Shown one piece after another: positions 43,013-51,500 of a stretch of 64,000 nt of DNA. Position numbers and translations under genes: made by a program. Source of the stretch: Acidobacteriota bacterium (GTDB lineage: Bacteria; Acidobacteriota; Terriglobia; Acidiferrales; UBA7541). The notes beneath the pieces are model-generated. The model did no database searches and had not been told where the DNA came from. It was given only the letters and a program-made list of their open reading frames with translations. The stretch is taken from the NCBI GenBank assembly GCA_013289825.1, contig JABCZF010000010.1, positions 62,001 through 126,000 of the forward strand, written 5' to 3'. The stretch's first letter is position 1; every line of letters starts with the position of its first letter.

Positions 43013-43797
43013 AAAACCAAGGCTGGCAAACTCGCGCTCTCTCGCCATTCGGCCTGGAAGTCATAGCCGCAGCAACAGCCACCGGTCCCGAGGAGATCCC
43101 CACGCCAACTCTTAAGGGTTGGATCGCAAGCGATCGTTACGTCCTTCTCCGAGGATTCGCCCCGCTTTCCACCGAATCCATGACCCGCCTGGCGCTGACT
43201 CTCGGCAAAACACTCGAATGGGAATTTGGCGCCGTCAATGAGCTTGTCGCCAAACCCGATGCCAAAAACTACATCTACACCACCGGTCGAGTCCCTTTTC
43301 ATTGGGACGGCGCGTTTATCGGAAAAATCCCGCACTATATTCTTTTTTTCTGTGAAGTTGCTCCGCCCGAACACAGCGGCGGCGAAACCATCTTCTGCGA
43401 CGGAGCACACTTGCTGCGCGGCGCGACGCCAGAGCAGCGCGCGTCCTGGCGCGCCACATCCATCACCTATAGCACCGATAAGGTGGTCCACTACGGCGGC
43501 TCGTTCACCTCGCCGATGATCGCGCCGCATCCCGTAAGCGGCGAGGAAACTCTGCGATTCGCCGAGCCTGTCCTCGATTTGAATCCCGTCAACTTGGAAA
43601 TCCCCGGCAGAACGCCCGAGCAACGCGATGCGCTCGTCGACGAAATGGCCAAGCTGTTGCGCAAACCGGAATACTTCGTGGCCCACCAGTGGCGGGCAGG
43701 CGACGTCCTGATCGCCGACAATCACGCCCTGTTACATGGACGCAATGCCTTCGTTCACGCAGCCCTCCGCCACATTCGCCGCATCAACATCCTCTGA
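43009..43797 (+). CDS. TauD/TfdA-family Fe(II)/2-oxoglutarate oxygenase (PvcB-like)
   Basis: A 262-residue protein with the iron triad HWD (His98, Asp100) in VPFHWDGAF and distal His243 in ALLHGRNAF. Arg254 or Arg257/258 in RHIRRI is available for 2-oxoglutarate. The whole layout, including EHSGGETIFCDG, matches TauD/TfdA. PvcB- and AmbI3-type relatives act on the isonitrile carboxylate made by the synthase, desaturating and decarboxylating it to a vinyl isonitrile. Adjacency to a PvcA homologue supports that role. The ATG at 43009 overlaps the previous stop (ATGA). An in-frame start at 42844 inside the previous gene is rejected. Confidence 0.9.
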   Translation: MKNQGWQTRALSPFGLEVIAAATATGPEEIPTPTLKGWIASDRYVLLRGFAPLSTESMTRLALTLGKTLEWEFGAVNELVAKPDAKNYIYTTGRVPFHWDGAFIGKIPHYILFFCEVAPPEHSGGETIFCDGAHLLRGATPEQRASWRATSITYSTDKVVHYGGSFTSPMIAPHPVSGEETLRFAEPVLDLNPVNLEIPGRTPEQRDALVDEMAKLLRKPEYFVAHQWRAGDVLIADNHALLHGRNAFVHAALRHIRRINIL

Positions 43798-43804
43798 TGA
43801 GCAA

Positions 43805-44767
43805 ATGATGCCGAAATTCCTCAATTTTGTCCGCGACTTGCTCCTCATACGCCGCGTCGAGTTCCGTATCGCCGAGATCCCCATCGTCGCGATGCCCGCC
43901 CTGCTGGTAAACAAGGACCTCACTCCCCTCAAAACGCAATCTTTCTGGGAAGGCGTCCTCATTTTCTTTTTTCTGTTCGCTTTCGGAGACATGATCAACT
44001 GCCTCGCCGACCGTGACCTCGACGCCCAATACAAGCCGCACCTCTCCCGCGCGGTTTACAACTTGGGTGTGCCGTTTGTGACATTTCAAATTGTTTTGTG
44101 GGCCGTGTTCGCGCTCGCTCTGGCCGCCCATGTCTCCTGGCTGCTGCACCGCTGGCAGTTGCTCGCATTGACCGCCATTGGCCTCGCGTTGGGCGCAGCG
44201 TATTCCGTCGAGCCCTTCCGCTTGAAAGGACGCGGCATCGCGCAGTTGGCTTGTCTCTGGTTGATCATTTTCGTAGGCCCCATGCTGATGATCGCCACCC
44301 TGTTCGGCACTTGGCCCACGCTTGAGTTGGTGGCCTTCGCCATGGCGTATGGCGCAGTACAAATGGGCATCATCCTCGTGAATACCGCCGAAGATTACCC
44401 CGAAGATCGCGAAGCCGGCGTGCGCACGGTAATCGTTGCACTGGGCCTCTCTCGCGGGATCGCCTTGGCCTCCGCGCTGGCCGGGGCGGGTGCTGCGGTA
44501 ATGCTCGCAACGCTTGCTACTCTGTACTGGGTCCGGGGTGTCCCGCTGTCGGGCACCGTCGCCTTGCTGCCCGCCGCAGCCGCGTGCCTGTGGTTGACCA
44601 ACGCCATCCGCCGCCTCTCCCGCGAAGTTTCCGCCGCGCCGCTCGACGTTGGCATTGCCCGCGTGAAAGCCGCCGCAAAGAACGTCCCCGCATGGGTCAC
44701 CGTGGTTGCATGGACATCCTTCGCCGCTGTCGCCGTCCTATTCCTCTACTCTGCGAAGTTGTTCTAG
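43805..44767 (+). CDS. UbiA-superfamily membrane prenyltransferase
   Basis: A 320-residue protein with about eight or nine membrane helices. The first prenyl-diphosphate/Mg motif is NCLADRDLD (N65, D69, D73; NxxxDxxxD). The second is NTAEDYPEDREAG (DxxxD). Such enzymes attach a polyprenyl or shorter isoprenoid to an aromatic or other acceptor in the membrane. The gene starts 7 bases after the oxygenase stop, so it belongs to the same unit. A prenylated isonitrile or prenylated quinone-like product is inferred. The frame extends back to 43736, overlapping the oxygenase; ATG 43805 or 43808 is preferred because the first helix begins soon after. Confidence 0.88.
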   Translation: MMPKFLNFVRDLLLIRRVEFRIAEIPIVAMPALLVNKDLTPLKTQSFWEGVLIFFFLFAFGDMINCLADRDLDAQYKPHLSRAVYNLGVPFVTFQIVLWAVFALALAAHVSWLLHRWQLLALTAIGLALGAAYSVEPFRLKGRGIAQLACLWLIIFVGPMLMIATLFGTWPTLELVAFAMAYGAVQMGIILVNTAEDYPEDREAGVRTVIVALGLSRGIALASALAGAGAAVMLATLATLYWVRGVPLSGTVALLPAAAACLWLTNAIRRLSREVSAAPLDVGIARVKAAAKNVPAWVTVVAWTSFAAVAVLFLYSAKLF

Positions 44768-44794
44768 CACGCGACTCGCCTGCCGAGAGTCGCT

Positions 44795-44909
44795 GTTTAC
44801 GCGTGCCTGGGCTAAACCGCCGATGAATCAAATCCTGCTATGAATCGACGCGCGTGCCGGCCAGATCAAAAATCAGCGCGTGCCCTGAGCTAAGTATTGG
44901 GTCAGTCAT
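44795..44909 (-). pseudogene. Decayed 5' fragment of a HAD phosphatase gene
   Basis: Reading the minus strand from ATG 44909 gives ALIFDLAGTRVDS followed by a TAG stop (44838-44840), then QDLIH. This aligns with the start of the intact HAD phosphatase at 58696 (ALIFDLDGTLIDSKQDLIH). The second catalytic Asp has become Ala, a Leu has become Arg, and a Lys codon has become a stop. The match fades near 44795, so the rest of the gene is gone. It sits inside the duplicated block described separately and occupies part of the 318-base gap between the prenyltransferase and DUF1015 genes. Confidence 0.8.
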
Positions 44910-45490
44910 GAATCTTTCATTTTAAATAGGCCTGCCATCGGTTTGGTTGCACCCGACGCGATTTCTAACGCATCACGAAGACTGCATGAAAGAAAGCGTT
45001 CTATCGTTTATCAGAATCGTCCACTCTTCGCGTAAACTAGAGGGCTTGTCGCTCAGCACAACACACGACCGGAGACTCACATCACATGGCCCAGGTTCAC
45101 GCTTTCCATGCGTTTCGCTACAACCCTCAGCGCGTCCCGTTCGAACGCGTCCTCACGCAACCCTACGACAAAATTTCCACGCCCATGCAGGACACCTACT
45201 ATGCCGCCGATCCCCATAACCTAATCTCCGTAGAAAAGGGCCGCTCCTATCCCACAGATAGTCCACAAAACAATGTCTACACCCGCGCCGCTACCGCACT
45301 AGACAATTGGATTCGCGAAAACATTGTCGTGCAGGATCCCGTCCCGTCTTTCTACGCCTACACGCAGGAATACGCGGTTCCTGGAACCGGCGAGCAACGC
45401 ACGCGCCGCGGTTTCATCGGCGCCGGCAAACTCGAGGAATACTCCGCCGGCGTGGTCTTCCGCCATGAGCACACGCTCTCTGGTCCCAAG
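44795..45490. repeat. Duplicated block, copy A (DUF1015 intact, HAD gene decayed)
   Basis: This block is homologous, in the same orientation, to about 58585-59297. Landmarks match in order: the HAD start (44909 versus 58696), GGTCAGTCATGAATC versus GGTCAGCCATGAATC, the spacer TTTGTC/TTTATCAGAAT, ACCGGAGA, then the first 135 codons or so of DUF1015 with GCGTTTCGCTACAACCC shared exactly. The offset is about 13.79 kb. Divergence and indels show that the copies are old. Confidence 0.85.
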
Positions 45491-46441
45491 GCCGATCGCT
45501 TCGAACTCCTTCGCCATACGCGCACTCACACCGGCCAGCTCTTCATGCTGTATTCCGATCCTCAGCAACGCGTCGATCGAATCCTGAAAGATGCCGAGTC
45601 CGCCGCTCCCGCGACCACGCTATACGATGGATTTGGCGTAATGCACCGTTTGTGGGTTATCGACGATCCGGAGCGCACCGCCGCCATCGAGTCCGCGATG
45701 GCAGAACACAAACTCGTCATCGCCGATGGCCATCATCGTTACGAGACCGCACTGAACTATCGCAATGAGCGCCGTCTCCATGCCGGCGGTCTGCATCCCC
45801 CGGCTCCGCACACGATGGCGCCCTACGATTTCGCCATGATGACTTTCGTCAACACCTGCAGCGAAGGTCTTACCATCCTTCCAACGCATCGCCTCGCCGC
45901 CCACCTCCACGATTTTTCCTGGAGCGAAGTCCGCCGCTACCTCGAGCCGTGGTTCGAAGCGCAGCCATTTCCGTTTGCAGATGACGGACAAAAAGCCGAA
46001 GCGCAAAACAAATTTCTCGCGCATCTGCAACAAGCACGCGGACAAAGAGCCATCGGCGTCTATCCCAACGCAGAGCACGCGAAGCGCGCCTACTACGTCT
46101 TAACGCTGCGGCGCGGAGCCGACCTCTCGCTGCTTCTTCATGGTGTATCGCCCCTGCAGCGCGAGTTGGATGTTGTCCTTCTGCATGATGGCATTCTTGA
46201 GCCTGCCTTCGGGATTACGCTGCAAGCCGTGACCGCCGAAAAACATCTCAGCTACGAGCGCGAAGCCTCCGCCGCTCTCGACACCGTCGATCGCGGCGCC
46301 GCGCAGATTGCTTTTCTGCTGAATCCAGTAGACGTCGATCAGGTCATGCGCATCGCCATCGCCGGAGAAGTGATGCCGCAAAAATCCACCGACTTTTATC
46401 CCAAGCTGTTAAGCGGCATATGCATGTATCGCGTGGGCTGA
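45086..46441 (+). CDS. DUF1015 family protein
   Basis: The 451-residue cytoplasmic protein matches DUF1015 throughout, with FHAFRYNPQRVPFE and QPYDKISTPMQ at the start. The central KLVIADGHHRYETALNYR is the family's strongest motif, and VVLLHDGILEPAFGI precedes the C-terminus. DUF1015 proteins occur widely in bacteria and archaea, sometimes near serine or phosphoserine metabolism genes, with no settled function; some are annotated as chromosome-partitioning-like without good basis. The 5' third has a decayed second copy at 58882-59297. The ribosome site is weak (GGAGA about 14 bases before the ATG). Confidence 0.88.
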   Translation: MAQVHAFHAFRYNPQRVPFERVLTQPYDKISTPMQDTYYAADPHNLISVEKGRSYPTDSPQNNVYTRAATALDNWIRENIVVQDPVPSFYAYTQEYAVPGTGEQRTRRGFIGAGKLEEYSAGVVFRHEHTLSGPKADRFELLRHTRTHTGQLFMLYSDPQQRVDRILKDAESAAPATTLYDGFGVMHRLWVIDDPERTAAIESAMAEHKLVIADGHHRYETALNYRNERRLHAGGLHPPAPHTMAPYDFAMMTFVNTCSEGLTILPTHRLAAHLHDFSWSEVRRYLEPWFEAQPFPFADDGQKAEAQNKFLAHLQQARGQRAIGVYPNAEHAKRAYYVLTLRRGADLSLLLHGVSPLQRELDVVLLHDGILEPAFGITLQAVTAEKHLSYEREASAALDTVDRGAAQIAFLLNPVDVDQVMRIAIAGEVMPQKSTDFYPKLLSGICMYRVG

Positions 46442-46451
46442 TGCAACGAGC

Positions 46452-47132
46452 TCACCAGACAAACGGGATCAACCGGGAGCACGTGCGTAAACAATATTCG
46501 GGATAACCAGCCAATTCCTGCCGAAGAAAGTTTTCTTCATTTAGAATTCGCAACACAATCACAGGAATGATCAGCGCAAAAACCGGCACCGCCCAATACG
46601 AGCCCAGCGCCAGAGGCGTAAACAAAACCGAAATGACCGCCCCGAAATACATCGGATGCCGAACGATCCGGTAAGGTCCAACGGAGATAACGCGCTGTTC
46701 TTTTTCGACTTGAATGATCCGCGAAGCGTAGCTGTTTACGTCCAGGACCCAATACGTCACTAGGTATCCTGCAAGAGCAATCGCTCCGGATAAAATCATG
46801 AGCCAGAGCGGCACCGCACCGAAGGATCTGCGCGACCATCCGAGGCGAAAATCAAATCCCGGCAGCAAAAAAGCGCCAAAGAAAATCACCTTCGCGAATT
46901 TCATGATCAGTCTCTGTTCGCCGACCTTTTCTTTTGATTGCAGCCTGCGTTCGACTAACTGTGGATCGCGCTCGTAAAAATAGATCGAAGCCGCCACCAT
47001 CGGAGTCAGCAGCAGCGCGAGGAATATCCAGGCCTGCCAAAACCTAAAGGTGCCAGCGGGAAGGAACAACATTGCGCCGGTCACGACGGCGGTGAGCAGG
47101 CATTGCACCGCGAGTCTTGCTTTGAGGCTCAT
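46452..47132 (-). CDS. Isoprenylcysteine carboxyl methyltransferase-like membrane methyltransferase
   Basis: A 226-residue membrane protein with five or so helices. The C-terminal cofactor region GPYRIVRHPMYFGAVISVL and the following EEN-containing stretch (LNEENFLRQEL) are typical of the ICMT/PEMT/NnrU-like family, which methylates carboxyl, amine or phospholipid groups with S-adenosylmethionine. The substrate is unknown. A GTG at 47162 is in frame, but it would lie in the hairpin at 47163-47190. ATG 47132 with upstream GGGGAT is preferred. It is convergent with DUF1015, 10 bases away. Confidence 0.8.
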   Translation of the reverse strand: MSLKARLAVQCLLTAVVTGAMLFLPAGTFRFWQAWIFLALLLTPMVAASIYFYERDPQLVERRLQSKEKVGEQRLIMKFAKVIFFGAFLLPGFDFRLGWSRRSFGAVPLWLMILSGAIALAGYLVTYWVLDVNSYASRIIQVEKEQRVISVGPYRIVRHPMYFGAVISVLFTPLALGSYWAVPVFALIIPVIVLRILNEENFLRQELAGYPEYCLRTCSRLIPFVW

Positions 47133-47162
47133 GCGATCCCCAGGCTTTGCGGTTTCCAACAC

Positions 47163-47190
47163 AAAAGGGCACGCCTGCGCGTGCCCTTTT
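47163..47190 (-). terminator. Perfect 12-bp stem hairpin, probable rho-independent terminator
   Basis: AAAAGGGCACGC (47163-47174) and GCGTGCCCTTTT (47179-47190) form a perfect 12-base stem with a 4-base loop. The stem ends in a T-run in both directions. It lies about 130 bases downstream of the STAS gene on the minus strand and just upstream of the methyltransferase gene, so it probably ends the zinc-ribbon/STAS transcript. Confidence 0.8.
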
Positions 47191-47318
47191 GCAAGACCAA
47201 TCTTTGTGCTTGCCTTCGCGACTTACTCCGTGAAAGTGGCCGCCGCCCATTTCGGCAAGCCTGCGAAACCTTCGTTCGCGAAACCCGGCGCCGCGCCTCT
47301 CGCCAAATTCGCCAGCGT

Positions 47319-47666
47319 TTACTTGGCGAAGCTGGCCACCGCTTCGGCTTCGCTGTTGTAAACGTCGAACACCGTGAGCAGTTTGGTGATTTGCAGCACT
47401 TCCTGGAACTTACTGCCCAGGTGCGCCAGTTTCAGCGCCGCGCCCTGCGACTTCGCGCTGTGATGCGCAGCCACCAGCGTGCCCAAGCCTGCGCTGTCGA
47501 TGAACGTGATGTTCGCCATGTTCAGGACAACTTTCTTTTTTCCCTCGGCGATCAAGCTTTTCACTTTTTCACGCAGCGCGTTGCTCTCTTCGCCGAGCAC
47601 GATGCGCCCGTCCAGCGCCACCACGGACACGCCGTCCACTTCCCGGTTGGTCATCTTCAAAGCCAC
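47319..47666 (-). CDS. STAS-domain anti-sigma factor antagonist
   Basis: A 115-residue single-domain protein. The STAS core is VDGVSVVALDGRI, KKKVVLNMANITFIDSAGLGTLVAA and the C-terminal helix FQEVLQITKLLTVFDVY. Ser58 in FIDSAGLG is the conserved phosphorylation site of SpoIIAA/RsbV-like antagonists, which release sigma factors from anti-sigma kinases when dephosphorylated. No partner kinase or sigma factor is in the window. The start is GTG 47666, with GAGGAGGAAA 5-14 bases upstream. A longer frame to 47723 lacks a ribosome site and family similarity. Confidence 0.88.
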   Translation of the reverse strand: MALKMTNREVDGVSVVALDGRIVLGEESNALREKVKSLIAEGKKKVVLNMANITFIDSAGLGTLVAAHHSAKSQGAALKLAHLGSKFQEVLQITKLLTVFDVYNSEAEAVASFAK

Positions 47667-47729
47667 TGTGTTTTCCTCCTCATCGGATAGCAGTTCCGGC
47701 GGCAACCCGGGCCGGGACCACAAAGCTTA

Positions 47730-47972
47730 TCAATAATAGTCCGCACAAGACATGTAATATCCGCAGACCGGGCAAATCAATTTGCAACGCCGCGATTCCA
47801 GCAGCTTTGAGCACACCGGACAATAACGCGAAGCATCTTCCCCCGAGACCCCCACGGTCTCTTCAACTTTCGCCGGCGAGGCCTCCTGCGTAGATACCTC
47901 AACCGCCTCCCGCTGAACCGGGGCAAGCTCCTGTTTCGCGGCACCTTTCACGGCCCGACTCTTATAGCACAT
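47730..47972 (-). CDS. Small zinc-ribbon protein
   Basis: An 80-residue protein. The first 45 residues are polar and Glu/Val-rich; the last 35 hold two CxxC knuckles (YCPVCSKLL and LICPVCGYYMSCADYY), a rubredoxin-type zinc ribbon. No function can be assigned. It lies 63 bases upstream of the STAS gene on the same strand, so the two may be co-transcribed. The start could also be the GTG seven codons in. Confidence 0.65.
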   Translation of the reverse strand: MCYKSRAVKGAAKQELAPVQREAVEVSTQEASPAKVEETVGVSGEDASRYCPVCSKLLESRRCKLICPVCGYYMSCADYY

Positions 47973-48122
47973 CCCCCGCCAACTGTGTAGCGCAAGGGCC
48001 GCCTCGTCCCGCCCGTCTCCCCTCGCGCTGGTTATGTCTCACCACTCGTAGGGGCACGACACGTCGTGCCCTCTGTTCCTCACCCATCTCTATCTCTGCT
48101 ATTCTGCTCCTCTGCCCATCCC

Positions 48123-48476
48123 ATGCCCCCACTCGCCCCCGAAGTCCGCGGCCTCAACCTCGATCCTCAAACCCGCTGCCTCCACTACCACTCACCGCTC
48201 GACATCATCGCCATCAAAATGAAATGCTGCGCCACCTATTACGCCTGCAATGACTGCCACGACGCGCTTGCCAACCACCCTCTGCAACCCTGGCCCCCAT
48301 CCGACTGGCACACCCAAGCCATCCTCTGTGGCTCCTGCCGCGCGCAACTCACCATCGCCGCCTACCTCGAATGCAACTCGGTCTGTCCCAACTGCCGCGC
48401 CGCCTTCAACCCACGCTGCCGGAATCATTACCATTTCTATTTCGCGATCTCTGCTAAGCCAGCGAGTGAGACATAG
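48123..48476 (+). CDS. CHY zinc-finger protein
   Basis: A 117-residue protein with the CHY finger pattern: CLHYHSPLDIIAIK, CCATYYACNDCHD, ILCGSCRAQL, NSVCPNCRAAFNPRC, rich in paired Cys and His and able to bind three zincs. Bacterial stand-alone CHY proteins are uncharacterised; in eukaryotes the domain occurs in RCHY1/Hot13-type proteins linked to redox or ubiquitin processes. The frame is open from 48066, but ATG 48123 starts shortly before the domain. No ribosome site is evident for either start. Confidence 0.82.
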   Translation: MPPLAPEVRGLNLDPQTRCLHYHSPLDIIAIKMKCCATYYACNDCHDALANHPLQPWPPSDWHTQAILCGSCRAQLTIAAYLECNSVCPNCRAAFNPRCRNHYHFYFAISAKPASET

Positions 48477-48574
48477 TTGCGGTTCGTGTCGCTGAAGGCC
48501 GGGATTCGAGCGCAGGCCGCCCTGTCGCGGAGTGCCGCAAAGCGCAGAAACCAGTTTCCCAACGTGCCCGCAGT

Positions 48575-51500
48575 TCAGTCCCGCTCACCCCGCCGAAAAT
48601 TCCGATTGCCACCGGTCCCCGCAGAACCCGCATCGGCATCGGCGGCGTCCCAGGTTTTGCGGTCGATGGGCTGAATGGGTTCCAGTTTTTTCTGCGAAAG
48701 CGATTTGTTCATCGCAGGAAGTTCCTTAGTCACAAACGCCTCGAATTCGTCGGCGACATCCTCCAGCTCTTTCTTCAGCGAGTCGATGCGCGCGGTCTGA
48801 TAATCAGTGGGGCGCCCCTCATAGTTCAAAATCGCGCCGTAGAGTCCCGTGGTTTTTTCTCGGATGCGCTCTTCGCCCGTCAACGCGCCACCTTCCGTCG
48901 TAGCCACAATTTTCTTTCGCATCGCTTCCACTTTCTCCGCGAGCTCCTGTAGACGCTTGCCAAGTGCAGCATCTCCTTTCACTCTTCCGCTGCGCAGCAG
49001 AAGTGCGTCATGCACGCCGTTGATACGGTCGACATCGAAACTCATGTCCCCCAACAGGCGATGGAGGCGCATGGCCGCGTCGAATTCCATCTTGCGGTCT
49101 TCCTGCGTGAATTTCGCGCGTGGGTCGAGCACCACGTCAAGCTGTGTGGTGTAAGTCTCCTTCCCCCGGGTCATCTTTACTGTGTATGTGCCGGGCAAAA
49201 CTCTCGGGCCTTGCGCCGCTTCAAAAGCCGCCGTGGCAGCAGGCGGCACATGCGGAGCCTTCAGCCGCATCGGCCATTCCACGCGGCTGATGCCGCGCCG
49301 GCTGTTCGGCGGGAGCGTGTCCACGACCTTCCCCTGCGAGTCCAGAATTTCCAGTTTCATCTTTCCAAAAATGTGTCGCTTGCTCTGATAGTAGGTAATC
49401 AGAGCAGCGTCCGGAGGATTCGGCCCGGTGAACACGGCGCTTCCTTCCACCCAGCCCCCGTTCGCTTGGAGCCGCTGTTGCGCCGGCTTGGCCTGCAAGA
49501 AAACGGCCTCTTGCGCCAGGACTTCCGGCGTCAGCTTGCGCAACGGGGTGATGTCGTCCACGATCCAGATGCCGCGCCCATGCGTAGCCACCACAAGATC
49601 CGATTCGCGGGAGTGCACGACGATATCTCGCACGGCCACCGTCGGGAAATCGTGACCCTTGTATTGCGCCCAGTGCTTACCACCATCCAATGAAATCCAC
49701 AGACCGAATTCCGTTCCCAGGAATAATAGATCGGGACGCACCGTATCTTCTTTGATGACGTGCGCGTAGCCACGCACACCGCTGCCGGCATCCACGATTG
49801 GCGTCCAAGTCTTTCCGTAATCGGTAGTCTTGAAAACGTGGGGCTCCATATCTCCAAACGTGTGGCGATCGAGGGCTGCATAAGCCGTGCCGGCTTCATA
49901 CAGACTGGCCTCCACCCACGATACCCATGAAGCCTTCGGCAAATTGGGCACGTTGCCCACGACGTTCGTCCAAGATTTCGCGCCGTCCCGCGTTACCTGC
50001 AGGTTGCCGTCATCCGTACCAACCCAGATGGTCTGCCCATCGCGTGGCGATTCGCTGATCGAGTAAATCGTCGTGTGCGTTTCCGCGTAGGAATTGTCCA
50101 CCGTCACGCCGCCGGATTCTTCCTGCTTCTGCTTTTCCGGATCGTTGGTAGTCAGATCCGGCGAAATCCTCTCCCACGACTGGCCGTGATCGCGCGAGCG
50201 AAACAAGAATTGCGCCCCGATATAGATCGTTCCCTTCTCCTTCGAGCTCATATGGATCGGCGTGTTCCAGTTGAAGCGCAGCTTCTTTTCGCCGTAGTTC
50301 GGTTCTGGCTGGATGAAGCGCGCCTCCAAAGTGGACCGATTGACGCGCGCCACAAAGCCGCCCTGCGATTCCGCATAAACGTAACTGGCATCGGCGGGAT
50401 CCGGAAACGCCCAGAATCCGTCTCCGCCGCCAAGATTTTCCCACCGGCCATTGGTAATCCCGCCGGGATACTGCGAGTCGCCCATCCACACGCTGTTGTC
50501 CTGCAACCCACCAAAAACGTGATACGGATCGGCATTGTCCGTGCTCACGTGATAGAACTGCGAGATCGGCAGGTTGTTGCCCTTCCACCAGGTGTTTCCG
50601 CTATCGTAGGAGTACCAGATGCCTCCGTCGTCGCCGGCGATGAGGTGATCGGTATTGTCGGGATTTACCCACACGTCGTGGAAATCGCCGTGTGCTCCAT
50701 TGGCAACCGCGCTGAAGCTTTTTCCGCCGTCTTCGCTGAGGATCAAAATCAGGTCGGGTTTATAAACTTTGTTCTCGTTTTTCGGATCGACAATCACATT
50801 GGCGAAGTAAAAAGGCCTCCAGACCATCCAGTTGCTGCGGTCGCGCTCTTCCCATGACTTGCCGCCATCCTCCGAGCGGAAAAGTGCGCTCCGCGTTGAC
50901 TCAATCAAGGCATACACGACGTTTGGTTTGGATGGCGCAATCGTGACAGCTATCCGGCCCCACGGTTTCGCGGGTAGCCCTTTGGCGCTGTTTTCATCCA
51001 GCTCAGTCCATGTCGTTCCGCCGTCCGCGGTTTGAAAAAAACCGCTGCCGCTCGTTGCTTTAGGGTTCTCGCCCCCCGAGCGAAACGTCCAGCCCTTCCG
51101 GCGAAAATCCCACATGCCCGCGAAAAGTACTTTGGGGTTCTGCGCACTCATCGAAATCATCGAGCACCCGGTCGAGAGATTCGCTCCTTTCAGAATTCTG
51201 TACCAGGTTTTCCCACCATCCGTTGTTTTGTAAACACCGCGGTCCTCGCTGTCGCTCCAGAGTTTTCCCGGCACGCAGGCGTAAACGGTATTCCCATCTT
51301 TGGGATCTACGATAATCTTTGAAATGCGCTCCGAATTTGGCAGCCCCATGTTCGTCCAACTGTCTCCGCCGTCCGTCGACTTATAAATGCCGTTCCCGAT
51401 CGACACGCTGTTGCGCGTCCAAGATTCGCCCGTGCCTGCCCAGATCGTTTTCGGCGCCTGCGGATCGATGGCTAGCGCGCCAATCGACTGCACAGCCTCC

